DNA from: Lachnospiraceae bacterium
GTDB taxonomy: Bacteria > Bacillota > Clostridia > Lachnospirales > Lachnospiraceae
Direction of reading: 5' to 3'
DNA length: 5,011 nucleotides
Assembly: GCA_009774395.1 (NCBI GenBank)
Contig: VSNQ01000207.1
Span: 1 to 5,011, forward strand
Each line of letters opens with the position of its first letter. The first letter of the stretch is position 1. A program made the position numbers and the translations under genes. Shown here piece by piece: positions 1-4,986 of the stretch. The notes beneath the pieces are model-generated. The model saw only the letters and a program-made list of their open reading frames with translations, was not told the origin of the DNA and did not search any database.

Positions 1-62
1 TCTATACAATATTTTTCTTCAAAATATTTATTTCTCTTAGAATTTTCAGGGTTGCATTACTG

Positions 63-152
63 TTTATTTGTCAAGGTTCTTTTTAAACTTTCATACGTTG
101 TTCTGTTTGACACAACTCTGTTAGTTTATCACTTTTCATTTTATTTGTCAAG
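63..152. repeat. 13-base direct repeat carrying the TTGACA box
   Basis: The 13 bases TTTATTTGTCAAG (plus strand) occur identically at 63-75 and 140-152, 77 bases apart. The copy at 140-152 carries the -35 of the promoter at 123-151. The copy at 63-75 has no recognisable -10 at the right distance (17 bases on is CCCTGA), so it is either a decayed duplicate promoter or an element of the transcript leader. Confidence 0.5.
123..151 (-). promoter_or_regulatory. Strong sigma-A type promoter with UP-like element, pointing out of the window
   Basis: Reading the minus strand, there is a perfect -35 TTGACA (151-146), a 17-base spacer and a -10 TAAACT (128-123, four of six consensus bases). Directly upstream of the -35 are A-tracts (about 156-175), as in the UP elements of rRNA promoters. 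There is no reading frame between here and position 1, so the transcript must serve something outside the window. The arrangement, with a second promoter about 86 bases upstream, resembles the tandem promoters of rRNA operons, but the target gene itself cannot be seen. Confidence 0.6.
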
Positions 153-208
153 CACTTTTTTAAATTATTTTTTTGTGCCTGTCCAACGCTTTTTTGCGGT
201 GGAATTTC

Positions 209-237
209 ATGTTAACATATATCTATTCACTTGTCAA
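209..237 (-). promoter_or_regulatory. Second, upstream tandem promoter pointing out of the window
   Basis: The minus strand has a perfect -35 TTGACA (237-232), a 17-base spacer and a -10 TAACAT (214-209, four of six). The bases just upstream (about 240-258) are two long A-tracts separated by a short interruption, again like an UP element. Spacing and upstream composition match the promoter at 123-151, so the two probably work as a tandem pair for the same downstream gene. The weak -10 lowers confidence. Confidence 0.5.
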
Positions 238-342
238 CATTTTTTTACTTTTTTTTTGCAGTTTAGTTTATATATTATAACTTGTCTGCAATTTTAACAT
301 ATTATATCTTTTGTAATAATCCAATACAGTTAAAACTAGGCG

Positions 343-374
343 AAAAAAAAGAATCTTGATGTTACATAAGATAC
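343..374 (-). terminator. Rho-independent terminator of the tRNA-Ser gene
   Basis: On the minus strand an imperfect stem (374-365 with 361-351, built mainly on ATCTT/AAGAT and ATG/CAT with a three-base loop) is followed within two bases by eight T residues (350-343). It lies about 33 bases beyond the 3' end of the tRNA-Ser gene, as expected for its terminator. The stem is AT-rich and has a mismatch and a bulge, so strength is uncertain, but the unbroken T tract is convincing. Confidence 0.65.
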
Positions 375-386
375 TTTTCTTACATA

Positions 387-406
387 TTCACTTAATAATA
401 AGTGAA
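387..406 (-). other. Perfect stem-loop abutting the tRNA 3' end
   Basis: A perfect 7-bp inverted repeat (TTCACTT / AAGTGAA) with a six-base loop begins at the base immediately after the tRNA discriminator. No T tract follows on either strand, so it is not a terminator by itself. It sits in the 3' trailer of the tRNA precursor and could affect 3' end processing; that role is inference. Confidence 0.45.
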
Positions 407-494
407 CGGAGAAGGAGGGATTTGAACCCTCGCGCCGGTCGCCCGACCTACACCCTTAGCAGGGGCGCCTCTTCAGCCACTTGAGTACTTCTCC
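407..494 (-). tRNA. tRNA-Ser (anticodon GCU)
   Basis: An 88-base class II tRNA is folded on the minus strand. The acceptor strands GGAGAAG (494-488) and CTTCTCC (414-408) pair perfectly. The D stem is CTC/GAG. The anticodon stem CGCCC/GGGTG closes the loop CTGCTAA, giving anticodon GCT (plus-strand bases 458-460), which reads the serine codons AGC and AGU. The long variable arm has a GGTCG/CGACC stem, and the T arm is GAGGG-TTCAAAT-CCCTC. The discriminator base is G (407), the usual serine identity base. CCA is not encoded, so it must be added by the CCA-adding enzyme. A consensus promoter lies upstream and a terminator downstream, so it appears to be a single-gene transcription unit. Confidence 0.96.
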
Positions 495-557
495 CTGGTA
501 CTGAATAAATCCTCTACCAATGTTTTAACTATGTGCTTCTTGCTCGAAGCATATTTG

Positions 558-586
558 ATTATATATAATATACTATGGATTGTCAA
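558..586 (-). promoter_or_regulatory. Consensus promoter of tRNA-Ser
   Basis: The minus strand carries a perfect -35 TTGACA (586-581), a spacer of exactly 17 bases and a perfect -10 TATAAT (563-558). Transcription should start near 551, giving a leader of about 56 bases before the tRNA. The -35 lies inside the inverted repeat GGATTG-T-CAATCC (plus strand 577-589). This may be chance or may be a protein-binding site. Confidence 0.85.
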
Positions 587-640
587 TCCCTTTTTTTAAT
601 TTATTTCAAAATTTTTAAATTTTTGCTGTCAAACATTATT

Positions 641-667
641 GCTTGCCCGTGACATCAGCTCACAAGC
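641..667 (-). other. Possible stem-loop downstream of the SGNH-FumB gene
   Basis: About 50 bases after the stop codon, the minus strand can form a stem (GCTT-GTGA paired with TCAC-AAGC, with a four-base bulge and a seven-base loop). The sequence that follows is not T-rich, so it would be a poor intrinsic terminator. No better terminator is visible between the gene and the tRNA promoter, so readthrough into the tRNA is possible. Confidence 0.25.
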
Positions 668-715
668 GTAATTATTTTAAACAATTTTCGCTCATAAGTA
701 TCAATATTGTTTCAC

Positions 716-1900
716 TCATTTTACTGCTGTTTCGTATAAATTATTTCCCTCAGCATCTATCACAACGATAACAGGAAAATTTTTTACTATAAGCTTTCGG
801 ATTGCTTCTGTGCCTAAATCATCATAAGCTACAACTTCGGAATCAGTTATAGATTTTGATAAAAGTGCACCAGCACCTCCTACTGCTGCAAAATAAACAG
901 CATGATTACGAACAATTGCCTCCTTTACTGCTTCACTGCGCCTGCCTTTCCCTATCATGCCTTTTAGACCAAGGTCAAGCAGTCTTGGTGTGTATTTATC
1001 CATTCGACTGGCAGTCGTAGGGCCTGCGGAACCGATAGGACGACCTTCTCTTGCTGGCGACGGCCCCATATAATAAATAATATTGTGTTCTAAACTGATT
1101 GGAAGAGGATTATTTTGGTCAAGTGCTTTATTCATGCGCAAATGTGCCGCATCTCTGGCAGTGTAAATTGTGCCGGATAGATATATATAATCTCCTGCAT
1201 GAAGCGTTTTAATGTCTTCATCTGTTAAAGGCACTGTTATATGTTTATCCATTTTTATATTTTTGTGATTTAAAATAGGCTCTTTCACATAAGTTATAAT
1301 ATCATGGTAAACAGCTCTGTAACCATCCTCATTTATGTGCAGACCTTCTATTGTATATTCGGCTCTTAGCCTGCCTTGTTCGTCCATAAGATTCTTGTTT
1401 ATATCAATGTACCGCTGACTATGTTTTTCCGCAAGCTTTTTAACCTCTGTATTAGCAATACGAATTTTCTCATTATTTCGTATTTTCAGACATTCTTTCA
1501 TATTCTCATCCGCAGCTTCATAGTTTACTGGATAATATGCCATAAGATATATGATTGTGTTGGGCAGCTTTGTTTCTATTTCAGAAATTATTTTATCATA
1601 GTTTTCTATAAGCTCTGATATTGGAATACTGCTGTCGCTTAGATCGTTTGTACCAATATTTATAAATATTTTCGATGGTTTCAAATCTATTGCACAAACA
1701 TCAATAACTTCTAACAGTTCTCGCGACACAAAGCCACCGATTCCTCGATTATAAACAATCTCGCTATCGTTATGTTCTGCTAATAGTTTGTTTATTGGGA
1801 ACATTTCCATAAGTGACGAACCAGTAAAAACAGTCTGTCCATATTTGACTGCTTTGTTTTCCTCACGGTAACGCAATATTTTCTTTTCCTTATCATTCAT
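716..1900 (-). CDS. Fusion protein: SGNH/GDSL-type hydrolase + class I fumarate hydratase beta subunit
   Basis: This is one uninterrupted 394-residue frame with two domains. Residues 1 to about 210 look like an SGNH/GDSL hydrolase, with block I as FTGSSL (likely nucleophile Ser29), block II as NRGIGG (51-56), block III as GTND (83-86) and block V as EGLH (His188, with Glu185 where Asp is usual). There is no signal peptide, so a cytosolic ester- or acyl-hydrolase is likely, of unknown substrate. Residues 217-394 match a whole fumarase beta subunit, which completes the active site for fumarate/malate interconversion: PLTDED, SGTIYTARDAAH (242-253), GPTTASRMD (293-301) and GMIGKGRR (314-321). 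The start at 1900 is supported by GGAGGAA (1912-1906) five bases upstream. Met217 (codon 1252-1250) aligns with the native FumB start but has no Shine-Dalgarno sequence before it. FumB normally follows FumA directly; here a 408-base spacer and the SGNH domain intervene. Tartrate dehydratase is a related alternative, but the sequence reads as fumarase. Confidence 0.9.
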   Translation of the reverse strand: MNDKEKKILRYREENKAVKYGQTVFTGSSLMEMFPINKLLAEHNDSEIVYNRGIGGFVSRELLEVIDVCAIDLKPSKIFINIGTNDLSDSSIPISELIENYDKIISEIETKLPNTIIYLMAYYPVNYEAADENMKECLKIRNNEKIRIANTEVKKLAEKHSQRYIDINKNLMDEQGRLRAEYTIEGLHINEDGYRAVYHDIITYVKEPILNHKNIKMDKHITVPLTDEDIKTLHAGDYIYLSGTIYTARDAAHLRMNKALDQNNPLPISLEHNIIYYMGPSPAREGRPIGSAGPTTASRMDKYTPRLLDLGLKGMIGKGRRSEAVKEAIVRNHAVYFAAVGGAGALLSKSITDSEVVAYDDLGTEAIRKLIVKNFPVIVVIDAEGNNLYETAVK

Positions 1901-1980
1901 TTTACTTCCTCCACAATTTCTGCTATCCTTGATTTTTTAGGAAATGCAACCCTTGTTTTTCTCCATTCTCTGCGCAGCAT
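1897..1980 (-). pseudogene. Short frame overlapping the fusion gene start; probable 3' tail of a broken gene
   Basis: The minus strand has an open stretch of 27 codons from ATG 1980 ending in TGA at 1899-1897. Its stop overlaps the start of the SGNH-FumB gene as ATGA, the typical junction of translationally coupled genes. The peptide looks protein-like (rich in Arg and Lys, then AEIVEEVK at its end). There is no Shine-Dalgarno sequence before ATG 1980, and upstream the frame closes at a TGA inside the end of the MITE-like element. The simplest reading is the surviving C-terminus of a gene that once preceded the SGNH gene. I do not recognise the family. It could also be a chance frame. Confidence 0.35.
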
Positions 1981-1989
1981 TGATTTTAT

Positions 1990-2109
1990 GATTAGCCGTC
2001 AAAAGGGTATTTTTCAAAAGAATGATACAATATATTGTGATTAGGACAGAGATACATATTCTATATATTGTGGTTATTTTTCTTAATTAACTCTTTTGAC
2101 GCTTTAATC
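1990..2109. mobile_element. MITE-like 120-bp element with terminal inverted repeats and 7-bp target duplication
   Basis: The left end (1990-2008, GATTAGCCGTCAAAAGGGT) and the inverted right end (2109-2090) match over about 19-20 bases: GATTA, then a short indel, then CGTCAAAAG, one mismatch, GT. The element is flanked on both sides by ATTTTAT (1983-1989 and 2110-2116), a good candidate target-site duplication. The interior has no coding capacity. It holds a diverged tandem repeat (GATACA...ATATATTGTG[A/G]TTA, near 2024-2043 and 2051-2076) and the palindrome CAATATATTG (2028-2037). These are the marks of a non-autonomous miniature element moved by a transposase elsewhere. I cannot assign its parent family. 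Confidence 0.6.
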
Positions 2110-2119
2110 ATTTTATATA

Positions 2120-2146
2120 GTAAACACAAATAATATTTGCGTTTAC
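2120..2146. repeat. Palindrome / stem-loop
   Basis: Two inverted arms, GTAAAC (2120-2125) with GTTTAC (2141-2146) and CAAAT (2127-2131) with ATTTG (2135-2139), are separated by one mismatched pair and close on a three-base loop. The hairpin lies just outside the right flank of the MITE-like element. No T tract follows on the minus strand, so a terminator role is not supported. Confidence 0.5.
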
Positions 2147-2183
2147 CTGCACCGACCGTATGCTGCAAAGCGGTTAAATTCTC

Positions 2184-2287
2184 TATGCGATCGTTCGTGT
2201 ACATGAATTATAGCAAACATGCACCAGTAATCATCGCAACTGTCCATGCATTTTCCTATGCGGTCGTGTGCATGAATTATAGTAAAC
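2184..2287. repeat. Pair of diverged direct repeats in the fumA-downstream spacer
   Basis: Two copies of a 31-35 base unit lie at 2184-2218 and 2257-2287. Both begin TATGCG[A/G]TCG, differ by a four-base indel, then share TGT[A/G]CATGAATTATAG[C/T]AAAC. Their starts are 73 bases apart. The unit does not continue as a regular array. It may belong to a dispersed intergenic repeat family; only a genome-wide comparison would show this. Confidence 0.55.
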
Positions 2288-2317
2288 GGCAAATGCTTTT
2301 TTCGATTACTATAATTC
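2274..2317 (-). repeat. 12-bp inverted repeat that includes the fumA stop codon
   Basis: GAATTATAGTAA (2274-2285) is the exact inverted complement of TTACTATAATTC (2306-2317). Past one mismatch the stem can continue with C-G and G-C pairs and an AAA/TTT tract, giving a long hairpin. In the minus-strand transcript the first arm holds the last two sense codons and the TAG stop of fumA. No T tract follows, so it is not a classical terminator; it could stabilise the fumA mRNA end or be a partial terminator. The arm at 2274-2285 is part of the direct repeat at 2257-2287. Confidence 0.6.
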
Positions 2318-3151
2318 GCGTACTGCATGGCGATTTACATGGCAACAGATATTGACTGCAACGGGAAGCCCTGCAATATGTGTGGGATATGTGTTGATAT
2401 TGACTGCAAGGGCTGTGGTTTTGCCGCCTAGACCTCCGGGGCCGATGCCCGTATTATTGATTTTCTGCAAAAGTTCTTCTTCTAGTTCTTTAATATATGG
2501 TATGGAAGAACGCTCACTGATTGGCCGTGTTAGCGCTTGTTTTGCCATCAATGCACATTTTTCAAAAGTTCCGCCGATGCCGACACCGACTACCATTGGC
2601 GGGCAGGCGTTTGGACCTGCATCTTTTACGGCTGTTAAAATAGCGTTCTTGACGCCTTCGATGCCGTCTGCTGGTTTCAGCATAAATACGCGGCTCATAT
2701 TTTCGCTGCCAAACCCTTTGGGGGCTACAGTGATTTTTAGCTTTTCGCCGTCTGATATTTCATAGTGAATTACAGCAGGAGTGTTATCTTTGGTATTTTC
2801 TCGCAGAATTGGGTCTTTTACAACCGATTTGCGCAAATACCCTTCTACATATCCTTGGCGGACACCTTCATTTACCGCTTCGACTAGGCTGCCGCCCTCA
2901 AAATGTACCTCCTGACCAATTTCCATAAAAACAACTGTCATTCCGGTATCCTGACAAATAGGTATCATATCCTCTGCTGCAATTACGAGATTTTCCTGCA
3001 ATTGGTTTAATATTTGCTTTCCCAGACTGCTTTCTTCTGTCTGTACGGCATTTTCAAGTGCCTCTTTCATATCTGGTGTCAGAAAGTGATTTGCTTCAAT
3101 GCACATTTCTTTAATATTTTTCGTAATATCGCTTACTTGTATCGTTCTCAT
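2309..3151 (-). CDS. fumA: Class I fumarate hydratase, alpha subunit
   Basis: This is the catalytic alpha subunit of the two-subunit, oxygen-sensitive class I fumarase, which converts fumarate and malate reversibly in the cytosol. It has 280 residues, the normal length. The three cysteines expected to bind the [4Fe-4S] cluster are present: Cys66 in PICQDTG, Cys183 in PNACPPM and Cys270 in NICCHVNRH (the preceding Cys269 is extra). Other family blocks are VAPKGFGSENMSR (142-154), GVGIGGTFEKC (189-199) and GPGGLGGKTTALAV (237-250). The start is placed at ATG 3151, because the GGGAG ribosome binding site (3161-3157) lies five bases before it and overlaps the alternative ATG at 3163. It follows the deacylase gene by 27 bases and is probably co-transcribed with it. 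Its partner FumB is present only as the C-terminal half of the gene at 716-1900. Tartrate dehydratase alpha is a less likely alternative. Confidence 0.93.
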   Translation of the reverse strand: MRTIQVSDITKNIKEMCIEANHFLTPDMKEALENAVQTEESSLGKQILNQLQENLVIAAEDMIPICQDTGMTVVFMEIGQEVHFEGGSLVEAVNEGVRQGYVEGYLRKSVVKDPILRENTKDNTPAVIHYEISDGEKLKITVAPKGFGSENMSRVFMLKPADGIEGVKNAILTAVKDAGPNACPPMVVGVGIGGTFEKCALMAKQALTRPISERSSIPYIKELEEELLQKINNTGIGPGGLGGKTTALAVNINTYPTHIAGLPVAVNICCHVNRHAVREL

Positions 3152-3178
3152 AAATTCTCCCATTATCAGTATTTTGTG

Positions 3179-3664
3179 CTATTCTACTGTAATATCTGCA
3201 TACTCCGCGCCGGAGGCTTTGCACAAGCCTTCGGGGGAGATTTCTAATTGAATACCGATTTTTCCGCCGCTAACGATTATTTTATCTAAGTTTTGAGCCG
3301 TCTGTGCAATGCGTGTAGTATACTGCCTTTTCATGCCTACAGCGGTGCAGCCGCCACGAACATAGCCTGTTACAGCATTAATATCTTTGACGTGAAGCAT
3401 CGCGACAGACTTTTCGCCAACGGATTTTGCGGCTTTCTTCATATCTAATTCTTCGGCAATGGGGATAACAAAAACATAATAATTTTTGCTGTTTCCCTGC
3501 GTTACCAGCGTTTTATAGACGATTTCGTGTGCGAGTCCAAGCATATCGGCAATCTGAATTGCGTCTATAAATTCATCACACTCATACGTGTGTGTAATAT
3601 ATGGGATTTTCTGTGTTTCTAATATCCGCATTGCATTTGTTTTGAGTTCTTTTGCTTTTGCCAT
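3179..3664 (-). CDS. ybaK: YbaK/EbsC-family Cys-tRNA(Pro)-type deacylase
   Basis: This is a 161-residue single-domain protein of the YbaK/ProX editing family. Members hydrolyse mischarged aminoacyl-tRNA, classically Cys-tRNA(Pro), in the cytosol. Family features visible are VYKTLV with the conserved Lys51, YVFVIP (63-68), KKAAKSVGEK (76-85), the GYVRGGCTAVGMKR block (100-113) and VSGGKIGIQLEISPEGL (131-147). The start is ATG 3664, preceded by AAAAGGTG (3680-3673) about eight bases upstream. An in-frame GTG at 3673 overlaps that ribosome binding site and is unlikely to be used. The gene lies 15 bases after ackA and 27 before fumA, which suggests one transcript. There is no obvious metabolic link to its neighbours. 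Exact tRNA specificity within the family (YbaK, ProXp) cannot be decided from sequence alone. Confidence 0.92.
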   Translation of the reverse strand: MAKAKELKTNAMRILETQKIPYITHTYECDEFIDAIQIADMLGLAHEIVYKTLVTQGNSKNYYVFVIPIAEELDMKKAAKSVGEKSVAMLHVKDINAVTGYVRGGCTAVGMKRQYTTRIAQTAQNLDKIIVSGGKIGIQLEISPEGLCKASGAEYADITVE

Positions 3665-3679
3665 AATATACACACCTTT

Positions 3680-4876
3680 TTATGATTGTACTAATGCCAG
3701 CGTCTGTCTTGCGATTGCGAGTTCCTCGTTTGTGGGGATTGCCATTAAGGTGACTTTGCTGCCCTCTTTTGAAATAATACGTTCCTCGCCACGCACGTTG
3801 TTGCGATCTACGTCAAGTTCTGTGCCAAGGTATCCCAGATATGCACAGATTTCCTTGCGTCCGACTTGATTGTTTTCACCAACGCCTGCCGTAAATGCAA
3901 TAATATCAATGCCGTTCATTGCTGCGGTATATGCACCGATGTATTTTGCCACTCTATAATAAAAAGCGTCAAGCGCTGCCTGCGCCAATTTATTACCTTC
4001 GTCTGCGGCGGCTTCAATATCCCTAAAATCGCTAGAAACGCCGGACATACCAAATACGCCGGATTTTTTGTTGAGAATATTATTCATTTCTGCGGGGGAA
4101 AGGTGCTCTTTCTGGCAGATAAAATCACAGATAGCCGGGTCGATATCACCGGAACGCGTTCCCATTATCAGCCCTTCAAGCGGCGTTAAACCCATGCTGG
4201 TGTCAACACATTTGCCGTGATCCACCGCTGAAACAGATGCGCCGTTTCCTAAATGACAGACAATTATTTTTAAATCGGTACGCTTTTTTCCCAGAATCTG
4301 CGCTGCACGATCCGATACATAGTCATGGCTCGTCCCATGAAAACCATAGCGGCGTACTTTATACTTTTCATAGTATTCATAAGGCAGTCCATAAAGGTAC
4401 GCTTTCTCTGGCATGGTCTGGTGAAAAGCGGTATCAAATACAGCGACCATTGGTACATTCGGCATAATCTCTTTGCAGGAATTGATGCCAATTAAATTTG
4501 CTGGATTGTGCAGTGGTGCTAAATCATTGCATTCTTCAATCGCTTTCATTACGGTTTCATTGATTATTACAGAAGTTGCAAACTGCTCTCCGCCATGCAC
4601 TACGCGATGTCCAACTGCGCCAATTTCATCAAGTGAAGAAATCACGCCATGCACTGTGTTTGTAAGGGCTTCGATTACAAGCTTTACTGCAACTGTGTGA
4701 TTTGGCATTGGTGTTTCAATTTTTACTTTATCCTTCCCTGCGGGCTGATGTGTCAGCAGACTTCCATCAATTCCAATCCGCTCACATAGCCCTTTTGCAA
4801 GCACTGCTTCGGTCTTACTGTCGATTAGCTGGTATTTTAGGGAGGAGCTCCCACAGTTGATTACTAAAATATTCAT
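3680..4876 (-). CDS. ackA: Acetate kinase
   Basis: Acetate kinase interconverts acetyl phosphate plus ADP with acetate plus ATP in the cytosol, the ATP-yielding last step of acetate fermentation. The product has 398 residues, the usual length. Signature regions and catalytic residues are all present: NCGSSSLKYQL (7-17) with Asn7, GHRVVHGGE (89-97) with Arg91, FDTAFH (147-152) with Asp148, GFHGTSH (178-184) with His180, HLGNGAS (208-214), GTRSGDID (239-246) with Arg241, and PTNEELAIAR (381-390) with Glu384. The start is ATG 4876, chosen because GGAGG (4889-4885) lies eight bases upstream and the protein then begins MNILVIN as in the family. An in-frame ATG at 4906 would add ten atypical residues. 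It is probably the first gene of the ackA-ybaK-fumA unit. The usual partner pta is not in the window. Confidence 0.98.
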   Translation of the reverse strand: MNILVINCGSSSLKYQLIDSKTEAVLAKGLCERIGIDGSLLTHQPAGKDKVKIETPMPNHTVAVKLVIEALTNTVHGVISSLDEIGAVGHRVVHGGEQFATSVIINETVMKAIEECNDLAPLHNPANLIGINSCKEIMPNVPMVAVFDTAFHQTMPEKAYLYGLPYEYYEKYKVRRYGFHGTSHDYVSDRAAQILGKKRTDLKIIVCHLGNGASVSAVDHGKCVDTSMGLTPLEGLIMGTRSGDIDPAICDFICQKEHLSPAEMNNILNKKSGVFGMSGVSSDFRDIEAAADEGNKLAQAALDAFYYRVAKYIGAYTAAMNGIDIIAFTAGVGENNQVGRKEICAYLGYLGTELDVDRNNVRGEERIISKEGSKVTLMAIPTNEELAIARQTLALVQS

Positions 4877-4884
4877 TTTCTTAA

Positions 4885-4889
4885 CCTCC
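4885..4889 (-). promoter_or_regulatory. ackA ribosome binding site
   Basis: A perfect GGAGG on the minus strand, eight bases before ATG 4876, fixes the ackA start over the upstream in-frame ATG at 4906. Confidence 0.85.
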
Positions 4890-4957
4890 AAATTTATTTT
4901 TATCATTTTTTAATTTCATTTCTTTTTTATAGGAACAAGTTAATTTTTTCCTGCTCA

Positions 4958-4986
4958 ATTATATCTAGTGTACAACATTTTTATAA
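4958..4986 (-). promoter_or_regulatory. Candidate ackA promoter
   Basis: A perfect -10 TATAAT lies at 4963-4958, about 80 bases before the ackA start. At 17 bases upstream the -35 position reads TTATAA (4986-4981), only three of six consensus bases, so the assignment rests mostly on the -10 box and its position. The stretch from 4877 to 4957 is AT-rich leader with no other recognisable feature. Confidence 0.4.

Noticed and set aside
52..74. Third tandem promoter with TTGACA at 74-69 (minus strand)
   Set aside because: At 17 bases the -10 position reads CCCTGA, and nearby spacings give nothing close to TATAAT.
52..297. 81-codon plus-strand frame at the left end
   Set aside because: Low-complexity Phe/Leu/Tyr-rich translation of T-tracts, with no ribosome binding site, overlapping the tandem promoters. 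Not a gene.
609..630. Extra tRNA or downstream promoter with TTGACA near 630 (minus strand)
   Set aside because: No acceptable -10 at 16-18 bases; the consensus promoter at 558-586 explains the tRNA.
2184..2287. CRISPR-like repeats
   Set aside because: Only two units, differing by substitutions and a four-base indel, with a third partial copy inverted. No regular spacing and no cas genes.
2143..2328. 61-codon minus-strand frame overlapping the fumA end
   Set aside because: It starts inside fumA in another frame, has no Shine-Dalgarno sequence, and its internal similarity (IIHxHxR) simply reflects the underlying DNA repeats.
2137..2355. 72-codon plus-strand frame across the repeat region
   Set aside because: It crosses the fumA end antisense and its repeated YMNYSK/CMNYSK peptide comes from the direct repeats; no initiation signal.
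2352..2765. 137-codon plus-strand frame antisense to fumA
   Set aside because: Shadow of a well-conserved gene on the other strand; Pro/Ser-rich composition and no ribosome binding site.
3152..3163. fumA start at ATG 3163
   Set aside because: This ATG overlaps the GGGAG ribosome binding site that serves ATG 3151, and the family N-terminus fits the shorter form.
4877..4906. ackA start at ATG 4906
   Set aside because: It would add ten residues not typical of the family and would place the GGAGG inside the coding region.
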